Part shown: positions 38,422-49,030 of the stretch, piece after piece
How the letters are laid out: each line of letters begins with the position of its first letter
How positions within the stretch are numbered: position 1 is the stretch's first letter
Assembly (NCBI RefSeq): GCF_900142125.1
Contig: NZ_FQZT01000004.1
Span: 186,001-250,000 of the forward strand
Length of the DNA stretch: 64,000 nt
Origin: Malonomonas rubra DSM 5091
Lineage (GTDB): Bacteria; Desulfobacterota; Desulfuromonadia; Desulfuromonadales; Geopsychrobacteraceae
Reading direction: 5' to 3'
Notes under the pieces: model-generated
What the model was told of the DNA's origin: nothing
Database searches by the model: none
What the model saw: the letters and a program-made list of their open reading frames with translations, nothing else
Position numbers and translations under genes: made by a program

Positions 38422-40635
38422 ATGATTGATTTTATCGATTCTGAGCAGGATGGGGAAATGCATATGACAGCAGCCGGAATTGCGTCGGCAGGAACTGGTG
38501 AGGAGACGGTGCCGAAAATCGATTTGAACGACCCTAGCCTCTACTTTAATCGGGAGCTGTCCTGGCTCAAATTCAACGACCGGGTTCTGTTCCAAGCCTC
38601 GGACAAGCGTAAGCCGCTATTGGAGCGCCTCAAGTTTCTGGCGATTGCCGGCTCTAACCTGGACGAGTTTTTCATGAAGCGGATCGGTGGCTTCAAGCAA
38701 CTAGTTGCCGCCAATGTGCAGGAAACAACGGTCGATGGACGTACTCCGCAGCAGCAGGTTGATGAATGTTGTGAGGCCGTACAGAATTATTTTCGTCGCA
38801 AAGAGAAGGTCTTCGATGATCTTCTGGCCGATTTGGTGAAAGAGGGGATCGAGCTGCTGCACTATGTTGAGTTAAGCGACGAAGAGCAGTCGGTTTTGCG
38901 TGACGATTTTTATGACAACATTTTTCCGCTGGTGACACCACAATCGGTTGATCCGGCGCACCCTTTCCCTTTTATTTCAAATCTTTCGCTGAACCTGTTG
39001 GTGTCATTACGTTACCCGGGAGAAAAGGAAGAGGCTCTGGCTCGGGTGAAGGTGCCGGTTGGGGCTGGAGCCAACCGCTTTCAGCAGATCGGTGACAGTC
39101 ACCGATTCGTCCTGCTGGAAGAGGTGATGGAGCACAACCTCGACTTGCTCTTTCCCGGTATGGAAATTCTCTCCTGCGAGTTGTTCCGCGTGACGCGGAA
39201 TGCCAACACGAGTAAAGAGGAAGAGCACGCTGACGATCTGATGGAGATGATCGAGACGGCGCTGCATCACCGCAAATTTGCGCCGATTGTGCGGATTCAG
39301 ATTGAGCCTGATATGGGGCCGCAGCACCGCGGGCGTCTGGCCTCAGAACTGGGACTGGATGAAGAGCGGGATGTTTTTGTTTCTCACTGCATGCTCGGCT
39401 TGCGTGACCTCTGGGAACTGTACCGGCTTGAGCTGCCAGAGCTGAAAGAAGTACCGCACCATCCGATTGATCATCCACAGTTGAGCAAAGATCGCAACAT
39501 CTTCCATGTCATCCGTGATCAGAAAGCGATCCTGCTGCAGCACCCGTATGAGTCGTTCTCGTCGTCCGTCGAACGTTTTCTTTACGAAGCGGCCACCGAT
39601 CCGAAGGTGCGCGGCATCAAGATGACCCTCTATCGAACCGACCCCGACAGCCGGATTATCGATTACCTGATCCGCGCGGCACAGAATGGCAAACAGGTGG
39701 CGGCTGTTGTCGAGTTGAAGGCGAGCTTTGATGAGCAGGCCAATATCAAGCTGGCCAGCCGGATGGAAGAGGCGGGCGTCCATGTCACCTACGGCGTGGT
39801 CGGCCTGAAAACTCACGCCAAGGTGATCCTGGTCATACGCCAGGATTATAAAGGTTTGCGCCGCTATGTGCACGTCGGTACCGGTAACTATCACCCGGGA
39901 ACCGCGCGACTCTACTCCGATCTGGGGATGTTCCTGTACGACAAAGCCGTAGGGCGCGATGCGACCGAGCTGTTTAATTACCTGACGACCGGTTTTACCC
40001 CCAAGCGCAGCTACTCTCAGATGCTGCCGGCGCCGAAGATTCTGAAGCGGGCTCTGCTCGACAAGGTGGAAAGGGAAATAACTGTCCATCAGGGCGGCCA
40101 GCCCGGCCTGATCCGCATGAAGATGAACGCACTTGAGGATATCGATATCGCGCGTGCCATTTATCAGGCATCGCAGGCGGGAGTGAAGGTCGAGCTGCTG
40201 GTCCGCGACAGCTGCCGGGTGCGGCCCGGACTGCCCGGTTTGTCGGAGAATGTCCGCGTGCTTTCCATCGTCGGTCAGTTCCTTGAGCACGCACGTGTCT
40301 TCTATTTCCGCAATGGCGGCGAAGAAGAGTTTCTGATCGGTTCTGCTGACGCCATGAAGCGCAACCTCGAACACCGGGTTGAAACCCTGGTGCCGGTGCC
40401 GGAAGGGCCGCTGCGCGAACAGGTCCGGGAGTTTCTCGACCTGCAATTTGACGATCGGGTCACTGCCTGGGAGTTGCATGCGGACGGCGAGTACAAATTG
40501 GTCAACCCGAGCGCGCGCAAAGGGCAGGATGGCTGCCAGGAAAAACTGATCAAGCTGGCGGATAAACGGCAGCATGAAGTTCAGCGGTTGCGCAAGCGTA
40601 AGTCGCGTCAGGCGGGTGAGCGGAACCTGAAATAA
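38422..40635 (+). CDS. ppk1: polyphosphate kinase 1
   Basis: 737 residues from ATG 38422 (GAGGAG about 10 bases upstream), normal PPK1 size. It makes polyphosphate from ATP. Order: N-domain with FNRELSWLKFNDRVL, head domain, then two catalytic domains of the phospholipase D fold. MTLYRTDPDSRI, VGLKTHAKVILVIRQ and HVGTGNYHPGTARLYSDLG contain the autophosphorylated His and its partner. The C-terminus ends basic (RLRKRKSRQAGER). A terminator follows at 40678. Its upstream partners are the small Cys/Lys gene and divergent ppx. Confidence 0.96.
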   Translation: MIDFIDSEQDGEMHMTAAGIASAGTGEETVPKIDLNDPSLYFNRELSWLKFNDRVLFQASDKRKPLLERLKFLAIAGSNLDEFFMKRIGGFKQLVAANVQETTVDGRTPQQQVDECCEAVQNYFRRKEKVFDDLLADLVKEGIELLHYVELSDEEQSVLRDDFYDNIFPLVTPQSVDPAHPFPFISNLSLNLLVSLRYPGEKEEALARVKVPVGAGANRFQQIGDSHRFVLLEEVMEHNLDLLFPGMEILSCELFRVTRNANTSKEEEHADDLMEMIETALHHRKFAPIVRIQIEPDMGPQHRGRLASELGLDEERDVFVSHCMLGLRDLWELYRLELPELKEVPHHPIDHPQLSKDRNIFHVIRDQKAILLQHPYESFSSSVERFLYEAATDPKVRGIKMTLYRTDPDSRIIDYLIRAAQNGKQVAAVVELKASFDEQANIKLASRMEEAGVHVTYGVVGLKTHAKVILVIRQDYKGLRRYVHVGTGNYHPGTARLYSDLGMFLYDKAVGRDATELFNYLTTGFTPKRSYSQMLPAPKILKRALLDKVEREITVHQGGQPGLIRMKMNALEDIDIARAIYQASQAGVKVELLVRDSCRVRPGLPGLSENVRVLSIVGQFLEHARVFYFRNGGEEEFLIGSADAMKRNLEHRVETLVPVPEGPLREQVREFLDLQFDDRVTAWELHADGEYKLVNPSARKGQDGCQEKLIKLADKRQHEVQRLRKRKSRQAGERNLK

Positions 40636-40677
40636 CGTTGAGTCTGCATTGCTCGGGAATAAATTATGTTGCAAACA

Positions 40678-40710
40678 AAAGGGGGCTGCCGAAAGGGCAG
40701 TCCCTTTTTT
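40678..40710 (+). terminator. intrinsic terminator of ppk1
   Basis: Stem GGGGCTGCC / GGCAGTCCC with one G-U pair and a GAAAG loop, then TTTTTT. The remaining 168 bases up to the subtilase start hold nothing else recognisable. Confidence 0.85.
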
Positions 40711-40878
40711 GCGGCCGAATAAAAGCGATATCAGGGTCGCATGAAACTGGGCTTGGCAAGATGCGATGACGGGAAAACTATGTTTAGCTCTCAGGACTCT
40801 GCACAAGGTTCCATCCTGATTCTCTGCTGATCGCGAGCGAGGAATCGTCATAATCGAAATGAAAAAGAGGTGTTGTTT

Positions 40879-42663
40879 ATGTTGAAGCGTGCGTTGTTGC
40901 TGTTGCTACTGCTGTTGCCGCTGGTTGCATCGGCAGGGCAGGAAAGAGGACTGCGTGGCCCGGAGCGGGTCGCTGATGAAATCATTGTCAAGTTTGCAGC
41001 TGATCTCTCTATCACTGAGAAACAGGGGGTGCAGAAGCGGTTCGGGTTGGAAAAGAAACGTGACAGTTTGCACCCGGGAGCATTTTCTGTGTTCAAGCAT
41101 GGTCGTCCGCAGGCGGTACTGAAGTCGTTGCGGGCCATTCCAGGTGTTGTTTATGCCGAGCAGAATGCCTATGCCTATGCCAGTTCAGTGGTGCCGAACG
41201 ACCCCTATTATGGTTACCAGTGGCACATGCAGCGGATTGGGATGGGGTCGGCGTGGGAACTTGCCGACGGAGCCGGTGCGGTGGTCGCGGTGATCGACAC
41301 CGGTGTGCGGCAATCGCTGGCGGATCTGGCTCAAACCGTTTTTCTGCCCGGTTATGATTTTGTCAACCAGGACACCGATCCGACTGATGACGAGGGGCAC
41401 GGTTCGCATGTCTGCGGAACCATCGCCCAGGCTACGAATAACGGCATCGGCGTAGCTGGAATTGCCCATCAGTCGAGCATTCTTCCGGTCAAAGTGCTGA
41501 ATAATCGTGGCAGCGGTACTTACGATGATATCGCTGATGGCATTGTCTGGGCGGCGGATCAGGGGGCCGATATCATCAACCTGAGTTTGGGTGGCCCGGT
41601 GTCTCTGCAGGTTTTGCAGGATGCCTGTGAGTACGCCTGGAACAACGGGGTTCTGTTGGTCGTTGCGGCGGGGAATGAGGCAACCTCTGCACCTTCCTAC
41701 CCGGCTGCTTACGATGTTTGCCTGTCGGTCAGCGCAACGACCTCGCAGGACACCCTGGCGTCTTACTCCAATTACGGTTCGACCATCGATATCGCTGCGC
41801 CGGGTGGAGACAGCGGTGACTACAATGGTGACGGTTACGACGACATGATTCTGCAGAACACTTTCAGCGGAACGTCCGAAGGGTACTATTTCTTCGTCGG
41901 AACCTCGATGGCGGCGCCGCACGTCGCCGGAGTGGCAGCACTGGTGAAGGGGCTCGCTCCAGCCATCGGCAATGCCGAACTACGCAGCCTGCTTGAGGCG
42001 ACAGCGGAGGATATCGGCACATCCGGGCGGGATGACCTGTTCGGCAACGGACTGCTTGATGCTGCAGCAGCGGTGGCTGCCGTTGCCGGTTCCGAACCGG
42101 ACAATTTTCCACCGCAGGCCGATTTCAGCTTTACAGCCGATGGCCTGCAGGTTGCTTTTGCCGATCAAAGTCAGGACTCGGACGGATTAATTGTTGCCTG
42201 GAGTTGGAATTTCGGTGACGGCACAGTTTCCAGCGAGAACAGCCCGGTGCATGCTTATCTGTTTCCCGGAACCTATACCGTGACACTGACAGTGGCCGAT
42301 GATGGTGGTGACGTCAACAGCGTGACGAAAGATGTGACGGTGTATGACGCTGGTGTCACTATGGGGGTGGCCGATATCACGCTGAGCAAGACTATGCGGG
42401 GACGTAATTATCAGGTGAGCGGCTTGGTGACCATCCTGAATTCTCTCGGCCAGCCGGTTGAAGGGGCGACGGTTTCGGTTGTCTGGAGTGGAACGGTAAA
42501 CGCTTCGGCAAGCGGTTCGACTGGTGCCGACGGCAAGGTGACTTTATTGTCGCCGCGATTCAAAGTTGATGGAGCGGTGACTTTGCAGGTTGTGGATGTG
42601 ATTGACGATCTCTATCAGTATGATCCGGCGACCAATGTTGAAACCGAAGATTCGCTGAACTGA
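40879..42663 (+). CDS. secreted subtilisin-like (S8) serine protease with PKD domain
   Basis: 594 residues from ATG 40879 (AGAGGTG upstream). Signal peptide KRALLLLLLLLPLVASAG. An I9-type propeptide follows (about 25-95: DEIIVKFAADLSI ... VVYAEQN). The S8 catalytic triad is Asp in AVIDTGV, His in DEGHGSHVCG and Ser in GTSMAAPHVAG, with oxyanion Asn in VAAGNE. Residues about 410-490 form a PKD domain (WNFGDGT, GTYTVTLTVAD). A final Ig-like module has QPVEGATVSVVW. Probably exported to the surface or medium for protein degradation. Standalone gene. Confidence 0.93.
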   Translation: MLKRALLLLLLLLPLVASAGQERGLRGPERVADEIIVKFAADLSITEKQGVQKRFGLEKKRDSLHPGAFSVFKHGRPQAVLKSLRAIPGVVYAEQNAYAYASSVVPNDPYYGYQWHMQRIGMGSAWELADGAGAVVAVIDTGVRQSLADLAQTVFLPGYDFVNQDTDPTDDEGHGSHVCGTIAQATNNGIGVAGIAHQSSILPVKVLNNRGSGTYDDIADGIVWAADQGADIINLSLGGPVSLQVLQDACEYAWNNGVLLVVAAGNEATSAPSYPAAYDVCLSVSATTSQDTLASYSNYGSTIDIAAPGGDSGDYNGDGYDDMILQNTFSGTSEGYYFFVGTSMAAPHVAGVAALVKGLAPAIGNAELRSLLEATAEDIGTSGRDDLFGNGLLDAAAAVAAVAGSEPDNFPPQADFSFTADGLQVAFADQSQDSDGLIVAWSWNFGDGTVSSENSPVHAYLFPGTYTVTLTVADDGGDVNSVTKDVTVYDAGVTMGVADITLSKTMRGRNYQVSGLVTILNSLGQPVEGATVSVVWSGTVNASASGSTGADGKVTLLSPRFKVDGAVTLQVVDVIDDLYQYDPATNVETEDSLN

Positions 42664-42684
42664 TTGATTCTGGGTGAAAAACAG

Positions 42685-42713
42685 TTGACAGTATTGCGAG
42701 CTGCGGTTATATT
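42685..42713 (+). promoter_or_regulatory. sigma70 promoter of rplU-rpmA
   Basis: TTGACA and TATATT with exactly 17 bp between. Transcription would start about 55 bp before rplU. Confidence 0.85.
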
Positions 42714-42775
42714 GCTCCGTCGCAGCGCTATAGGTGCGTCTGCAGATTGTTTAATTCGTTGATAGGAGTAGCAAC

Positions 42776-43084
42776 ATGTATGCGGTGATCAAGACCGGAG
42801 GAAAACAGTACAAAGTTTCCGAAGGCGACCTTCTCAAGGTCGAAAAGATCGAAGGCGCAGTCGGTGAGACTGTCGAAATCGATCAAGTCCTCATGGTCGG
42901 TGGCGCAGAGGTAAAACTCGGAACACCTCTCGTACCAGGTGCCAAGGTTAAGGCACAGATCGTTGCCCAGGAAAAAGACAAGAAGATCCTTGTCTTCAAA
43001 TCCAAGCGGCGCCAAGGGTATCGTAAAAAATACGGCCACCGTCAACCTATTACCCGACTTAAAGTCGCGGCAATCGAAGCTTAA
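42776..43084 (+). CDS. rplU: 50S ribosomal protein L21
   Basis: 102 residues. The opening MYAVIKTGGKQYKV and the C-terminal KRRQGYRKKYGHRQPIT are diagnostic of L21, which binds 23S rRNA. TAGGAG precedes the start. First gene of the rplU-rpmA operon, followed 12 bp later by rpmA, the usual bacterial order. Confidence 0.98.
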   Translation: MYAVIKTGGKQYKVSEGDLLKVEKIEGAVGETVEIDQVLMVGGAEVKLGTPLVPGAKVKAQIVAQEKDKKILVFKSKRRQGYRKKYGHRQPITRLKVAAIEA

Positions 43085-43096
43085 GGAGGCTCTCTC

Positions 43097-43351
43097 ATGG
43101 CTCATAAGAAAGCTGCCGGTAGTTCCAAGAACGGCCGCGATAGCGCTGGTAAGCGCCTCGGGGTCAAGCGGTTTGGCGGTCAGGAAGTAACCGCCGGTTC
43201 CATTCTGGTTCGCCAGCGTGGCACCACCTTCCACCCCGGCAACAACGTCGGTTGTGGTAAGGACTACACTCTGTTCGCTCTGGTTGACGGCGTCGTCAAG
43301 TTCGAAACCAAGGCGAAGGGTCGCAAGCAGATCAGCGTTTACGCTGACTAA
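43097..43351 (+). CDS. rpmA: 50S ribosomal protein L27
   Basis: 84 residues. [16 protein letters not shown] is the classic unprocessed N-terminus that reaches the peptidyl-transferase centre, followed by [10 protein letters not shown] and [17 protein letters not shown] lies upstream. A terminator at 43377 follows, so obgE further down has its own start or depends on readthrough. Confidence 0.98.
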   Translation: MAHKKAAGSSKNGRDSAGKRLGVKRFGGQEVTAGSILVRQRGTTFHPGNNVGCGKDYTLFALVDGVVKFETKAKGRKQISVYAD

Positions 43352-43376
43352 AGCGGATCCAAAGAAACAACCGGAG

Positions 43377-43408
43377 AAACCCGACAGTCAGTAGACTGCC
43401 GGGTTTTT
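43377..43408 (+). terminator. intrinsic terminator after rpmA
   Basis: AAACCCG-CAGTC / GACTG-CGGGTTT stem with one mismatch and AGTA loop, then TTTTT. Confidence 0.85.
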
Positions 43409-43431
43409 CTGTTTCCTACGGTGGTGATTGA

Positions 43432-44673
<1,242 letters not shown>

Positions 44674-44717
44674 GCTTTTGCCGTTTGTTATCAAATCTAT
44701 TTAAATTTTGAGGGAAT

Positions 44718-45860
44718 ATGCGCAAAGCTTTGCTCTCCCACGTAAAACGGGTTGTCGTGAAGATCGGCAGCGGGGTTATCTCCACCGTCGATGGTCTGGA
44801 TGAGGCCCGGGTTGCTTCGATCTCTAAAGATGTCTGCGAGTTGCTGGATCGCGGCCTCGAGGTGATTCTGGTCTCCTCCGGTGCGGTTGCTGCAGGTAAA
44901 GGACAGCTCGGCATCAACGGTCGACCGCAGACGATCCCGCAGAAACAGGCGGCCGCAGCTATCGGTCAGACGCGGATTATCCGTGAATACAAAGAGACCT
45001 TCAACACGCACGGCTATAACGTTGCCCAGGTCCTGCTGACCCGCGACGACCTGTCGAACCGGCGTCGTTATCTCAACGCGCGCAACACCATGATGACCCT
45101 GCTCGAATACGGTGTCACTCCGGTGGTCAATGAGAACGATACCGTTGTCGTTGAGGAGATTCGCTTTGGCGACAACGATAACCTTTCGGCACTGGTGACG
45201 TCATTGATCGAGGCCGATATGCTGATCATCCTCTCTGATGTTGACGGCCTCTATGACAGCAACCCGGCAGAGAACCCGAATGCCGAACTGATCCCTGTTG
45301 TTGAGCGGGTCACGCCGCGAATCGAGGCGATGGGTGGGACGACGCGTGGTTCGCTTGGCACTGGCGGCATGGCGACCAAACTGAAAGCAGCGAAAAGGGC
45401 TGCGCTCAGTGGTGTCGGCACCCTGATCGTTAACGGACGCACCCCGCATGTGCTGCAACAGGTGTTCGATGGCGAGGATGTCGGCACCTACTTTTTGCCA
45501 GCACAGTCAAAACTGACGGCAAAGAAGCACTGGATCGCGTTTTCGAAAAAGCCGCGCGGCAAATTGCTGATCGACGACGGCGGTCGCAAGGCGGTGATTG
45601 AGCGTGGGAAAAGTTTGCTGCCGTCCGGCATCTGTGGTGTTGATGGAGGTTTCGAGCGCGGCGACGCTGTACGCCTCTGCGATCGTGACGGCAATGAGTT
45701 CGCTCGGGGCGTGATCGCTTACTCGCTGGCGGAAACCCTGCAGATTATGGGCAAGCAGTGTTCCGAGATCGCGACGATTCTCGGCTATAAATATCGTGAT
45801 GAAGTGGTCTGTCGGGACGACCTGGTGCTGACCATTGAAAATGAAGAGGAGTCGGATTGA
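44718..45860 (+). CDS. proB: glutamate 5-kinase
   Basis: 380 residues. The amino-acid-kinase domain ([43 protein letters not shown]-type [11 protein letters not shown]) catalyses the first step of proline synthesis. A C-terminal PUA domain is present (about 285-365, with [14 protein letters not shown]), as in the long ProB form. The stop overlaps the proA start as TGATG, so proBA is translationally coupled. Feedback by proline is usual for the family. Confidence 0.97.
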   Translation: MRKALLSHVKRVVVKIGSGVISTVDGLDEARVASISKDVCELLDRGLEVILVSSGAVAAGKGQLGINGRPQTIPQKQAAAAIGQTRIIREYKETFNTHGYNVAQVLLTRDDLSNRRRYLNARNTMMTLLEYGVTPVVNENDTVVVEEIRFGDNDNLSALVTSLIEADMLIILSDVDGLYDSNPAENPNAELIPVVERVTPRIEAMGGTTRGSLGTGGMATKLKAAKRAALSGVGTLIVNGRTPHVLQQVFDGEDVGTYFLPAQSKLTAKKHWIAFSKKPRGKLLIDDGGRKAVIERGKSLLPSGICGVDGGFERGDAVRLCDRDGNEFARGVIAYSLAETLQIMGKQCSEIATILGYKYRDEVVCRDDLVLTIENEEESD

Positions 45861-47116
45861 TGGCGATTGCTGAAGAGATGTTGGCGTTGGCGATCGAGGC
45901 GCAGAAAGCCTCGCGGAAGATGGCGGTGCTCTCCTCCGGAGTGAAGAACGAGCTGCTGTTGAAAATGGCAACGGCGCTGGAGACGGCCGAAAGCGAGCTG
46001 CAGCGGGAGAACGAGAAGGATTTGCAGGCTGCCCGCGAAAAAGGAATGGCAGCAGCGATGGTCGACCGCTTGGCTCTGACCCCGGAGCGGATCAAGGGCA
46101 TGGCTGACGGCCTGCGCGAAGTGGCTGCGTTGCCCGATCCGGTCGGTGAGGTCACCGGTATGTGGCTGCGGCCCAACGGCATCCAGGTTGGTCGCCAGCG
46201 GATTCCTCTCGGCGTCATTGGCATCATCTACGAGTCGCGCCCCAACGTTACCGCCGATGCGGCGGGCTTGTGCCTGAAGAGCGGTAACGCAGTTGTGTTG
46301 CGCGGCGGCTCTGAAGCGATCCACTCCAACACCGCCATCGGCAGCATCTTGCAGCAGGCAATGCAGGAGATGGGCCTGCCGAAAGCTGCGCTGCAGGTAG
46401 TGACGACCAGCGATCGCAACGCGGTGACGGAACTGCTCAAGCTGGAAGACCAGATCGATCTGATCATTCCGCGCGGCGGTGAAGGACTGATCCGTTTCGT
46501 TTCTGAAAATTCCCGTATTCCAGTGATCAAACACTACAAGGGGGTTTGTCACACTTATGTCGACAAGGCTGCTGACCTGCAGATGGCGGAAGATATCTGC
46601 ATCAACGAAAAGGTCCAGCGGCCCGGCGTCTGCAACGCCATGGAGACCTTGCTGATTCATCAAGATATCGCCGCAGAATTCCTGCCTCAAATTACTGCTG
46701 CGATGCGCAAAGAGGGCGTCGAGCTGCGTGGCTGCGAGAAATCGCTGCAGATCGTCCCTGACCTGGTGGCGGCTACCGAGGAAGATTGGCCGGCTGAGTA
46801 TCTGGAGCTGATTCTGGCGGTGCGTGTCGTCGAGAGCTTTGAGCAGGCGAAAGAGCACATCGAAACTTACGGCTCTCTGCACACTGAAGTGATCGTGACC
46901 AATGATTATGAGCTGTCGCAGCGTTTCCTGAAAGAAATCAACTCGAGTGTGGTGATGGTTAATGCCTCTTCCCGCTTTTCAGACGGTAACCAGCTTGGTC
47001 TCGGCGCCGAAATCGGCATCTCGACCACTAAGCTGCATTCGTTTGGACCGATGGGGCTGGAGGATTTGACGACCCGTAAGTTTGTGGTCCTCGGTAGCGG
47101 CCAGATTCGGAGCTGA
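45860..47116 (+). CDS. proA: gamma-glutamyl phosphate reductase
   Basis: 418 residues from ATG 45860. Aldehyde-dehydrogenase fold. The catalytic Cys is in [13 protein letters not shown] near residue 258, and [17 protein letters not shown] and [10 protein letters not shown] are family blocks. It makes glutamate semialdehyde with NADPH, the second proline step. Coupled to proB and 7 bp before nadD. Confidence 0.97.
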   Translation: MAIAEEMLALAIEAQKASRKMAVLSSGVKNELLLKMATALETAESELQRENEKDLQAAREKGMAAAMVDRLALTPERIKGMADGLREVAALPDPVGEVTGMWLRPNGIQVGRQRIPLGVIGIIYESRPNVTADAAGLCLKSGNAVVLRGGSEAIHSNTAIGSILQQAMQEMGLPKAALQVVTTSDRNAVTELLKLEDQIDLIIPRGGEGLIRFVSENSRIPVIKHYKGVCHTYVDKAADLQMAEDICINEKVQRPGVCNAMETLLIHQDIAAEFLPQITAAMRKEGVELRGCEKSLQIVPDLVAATEEDWPAEYLELILAVRVVESFEQAKEHIETYGSLHTEVIVTNDYELSQRFLKEINSSVVMVNASSRFSDGNQLGLGAEIGISTTKLHSFGPMGLEDLTTRKFVVLGSGQIRS

Positions 47117-47123
47117 GCAGGAA

Positions 47124-47768
47124 ATGAAAATCGGTATCCTCGGCGGTACTTTCAACCCGATTCATAACGGGCACCTGCATATCGCCGAGGAAGTGTTGCG
47201 GTGCTGCGGCTTGGACCAGGTCTGGTTTATGCCGACCTGCCGTCCCCCGCACAAGCAGCTGGCTGATGAGGTTTCTTTCGCGGATCGGTTGGCGATGGTG
47301 GAGGCTGCGGTTGCCGAAACCCCCCACTTTTTTGCCAGTGATCTGGAGGGCCAGCGCGGAGGAACCAGCTACTCGGTCGAGACTTTGCAGCAGCTGTGCC
47401 AGCAGTACCCTGAACATCAGTTTTATTTCATCATGGGGCTTGATTCCTTTCAGGATATCGGCAGCTGGAAAGAGTACCAGAAAATCTTTAGTCTGGCGCA
47501 CTTGATAGTGACCGCCAGGCCCGGCTTTTCCGGTTCCCTCAGAGAACTTCTGCCAGTTGATATCGCAAACTGCTTCTGCTATGATGCCGAATCCGAAAAT
47601 CTGCGACATAGAGACGGATTTTCGATTATTTCAATAACACATACCTGCCGTGATGTTTCCTCCACGGACGTTCGTCAAAAGCTGATTGACGGGCGTGATG
47701 TGGATGCTTTTATTCCGCCGGCAGTTAATGAGTATATCCGGCGACACGGATTGTACCAGAAGGATTGA
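47124..47768 (+). CDS. nadD: nicotinate-nucleotide adenylyltransferase
   Basis: 214 residues from ATG 47124. ILGGTFNPIHNGHL is the nucleotidyltransferase HxGH site, and the C-terminal SSTDVRQKL block completes it. It converts nicotinate mononucleotide to deamido-NAD. Placement after proA and before rsfS is a common deltaproteobacterial order. Confidence 0.96.
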   Translation: MKIGILGGTFNPIHNGHLHIAEEVLRCCGLDQVWFMPTCRPPHKQLADEVSFADRLAMVEAAVAETPHFFASDLEGQRGGTSYSVETLQQLCQQYPEHQFYFIMGLDSFQDIGSWKEYQKIFSLAHLIVTARPGFSGSLRELLPVDIANCFCYDAESENLRHRDGFSIISITHTCRDVSSTDVRQKLIDGRDVDAFIPPAVNEYIRRHGLYQKD

Positions 47769-47770
47769 TT

Positions 47771-48127
47771 TTGCAAGCTAAAGAAGCAGTACTGCAAGCG
47801 GTTGAATATGCGCTTGATAAAAAAGGGTTCAACCTGAAACTGTTTGAAGTTTCCGAGCTTTCCTCTTTGACCGATTACCTGCTCCTGGTTTCCGGCCGTT
47901 CCGATCGTCAAGTTCAGGCGATTGCAGAAAATATTAAGCTGGAATTTAAAAACACCTACCAGGAGTTGCCGCTGGCGATCGAAGGGATGGATCAGGGGCG
48001 CTGGGTGCTGCTCGATTATGGCGAGTTCATGGTGCATGTTTTCCAGGAACCGGTCCGCGAATTTTACGACTTGGAAGGTCTCTGGAGCGAGGCTCCTGAA
48101 ATTGAGCTGGAGCGGACCGAGGCTTAA
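47771..48127 (+). CDS. rsfS: ribosomal silencing factor RsfS
   Basis: 118 residues. Probable TTG start at 47771 with AGAAGG 7 bases before; a TTG at 47765 would overlap nadD. Signature pieces: LSSLTDYLLLVSGRSDRQVQAIA and RWVLLDYGEFMVHVF. It binds L14 and blocks subunit joining in starvation. Start choice is uncertain by two codons. Confidence 0.94.
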   Translation: MQAKEAVLQAVEYALDKKGFNLKLFEVSELSSLTDYLLLVSGRSDRQVQAIAENIKLEFKNTYQELPLAIEGMDQGRWVLLDYGEFMVHVFQEPVREFYDLEGLWSEAPEIELERTEA

Positions 48128-48601
48128 GTGAAACTGCGGCTGATCTGTGTCGGCAAGCTGGCCGAAGCCTGGCAGCGTCAGGCCGCTGATGAATATGCTG
48201 GACGGCTGCAGCGTTATTTCCCGCTGGAAATCGTTGAGCTGAAGGAAGAAAAAGGGGGGCGTAAGGGGGATGTTTCCGGGTTGCTGAAACGCGAAGGCGA
48301 TCGCATTCTGGAAAAGGTCCCGCCACAGTCATTTTTGCTGGTGCTGGATGAGCGAGGTCGGCAGTTCGGTTCGGAACAGCTGGCGGAAAAGCTTGGTGAT
48401 GAAATGCTGCACGGAGGGAGAGACTGGTGTCTGGTTATCGGCGGGCCCTACGGTCTCGACCCTCGTCTGCGGCAACGTGCCGATCAGCTGCTCTCCCTCT
48501 CAAAAATGACTTTTACCCACCAGATGGCAAGGATATTTCTGCTGGAGCAGCTCTATCGCAGCAGTACGATTTTACGCAACGAACCTTATCACAACCGTTA
48601 G
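48128..48601 (+). CDS. rlmH: 23S rRNA pseudouridine-1915 N3-methyltransferase RlmH
   Basis: 157 residues from GTG immediately after the rsfS stop. SPOUT methyltransferase: LRLICVGKL at the start, LLVLDERGRQFGSE, FVIGGPYGLD-type VIGGPYGLDPRL, and the C-terminal LLEQLYRSSTILRNEPYH typical of RlmH. Acts on the 70S ribosome. Confidence 0.96.
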   Translation: MKLRLICVGKLAEAWQRQAADEYAGRLQRYFPLEIVELKEEKGGRKGDVSGLLKREGDRILEKVPPQSFLLVLDERGRQFGSEQLAEKLGDEMLHGGRDWCLVIGGPYGLDPRLRQRADQLLSLSKMTFTHQMARIFLLEQLYRSSTILRNEPYHNR

Positions 48602-48635
48602 TGCAGATTAGAAATAGCAGGAGGCTTGACCCTAG

Positions 48636-48989
48636 ATGGAAGAAGAACAGTTGCAGGAAATCCGCAATAACCTGTTGAAAATGCGGGAAGAACTTTTGAC
48701 TGAAGCGGATAAGTCTTATGAAGCATCCCAGTCGCTGGGAAAAGATGGTGTTCCTGATATTGGCGATATGTCGTCTAACAGCTATAATCAGGAAGTATTG
48801 ATGAACTTGAGTGAAGCTCAACGTGGGCGTGTGCGCGATATCGATGCGGCGTTGGAGCGGATCGATCAGGGGGTTTACGGGCTTTGTGCTCGTTGTGAAG
48901 AAGAAATTTCACCGCGGAGGATGGAGGTGCGGCCATTCTCTCGTTATTGTGTTGATTGCAAATCGGAAGTAGAAAAATTTGGAGAGTGA
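48636..48989 (+). CDS. TraR/DksA-family zinc-finger protein
   Basis: 117 residues. A helical N-terminal coiled coil (LQEIRNNLLKMREELLTEA) is followed by a Cys4 zinc finger (LCARCEEEI and YCVDCKSE), the DksA/TraR plan. Members bind RNA polymerase in the secondary channel, some together with ppGpp. It is shorter than enterobacterial DksA (151). AGGAGG lies upstream. It precedes the TPR gene. Confidence 0.9.
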   Translation: MEEEQLQEIRNNLLKMREELLTEADKSYEASQSLGKDGVPDIGDMSSNSYNQEVLMNLSEAQRGRVRDIDAALERIDQGVYGLCARCEEEISPRRMEVRPFSRYCVDCKSEVEKFGE

Positions 48990-49030
48990 GTTTTCTGTTC
49001 CTTGTTTAATTTAGCAGCCTGGAGATGACC

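Noticed and set aside
39343-40851. 502-residue open frame on - opposite ppk1
   Set aside because: ppk1 on + has unmistakable catalytic motifs; the antisense frame has none.
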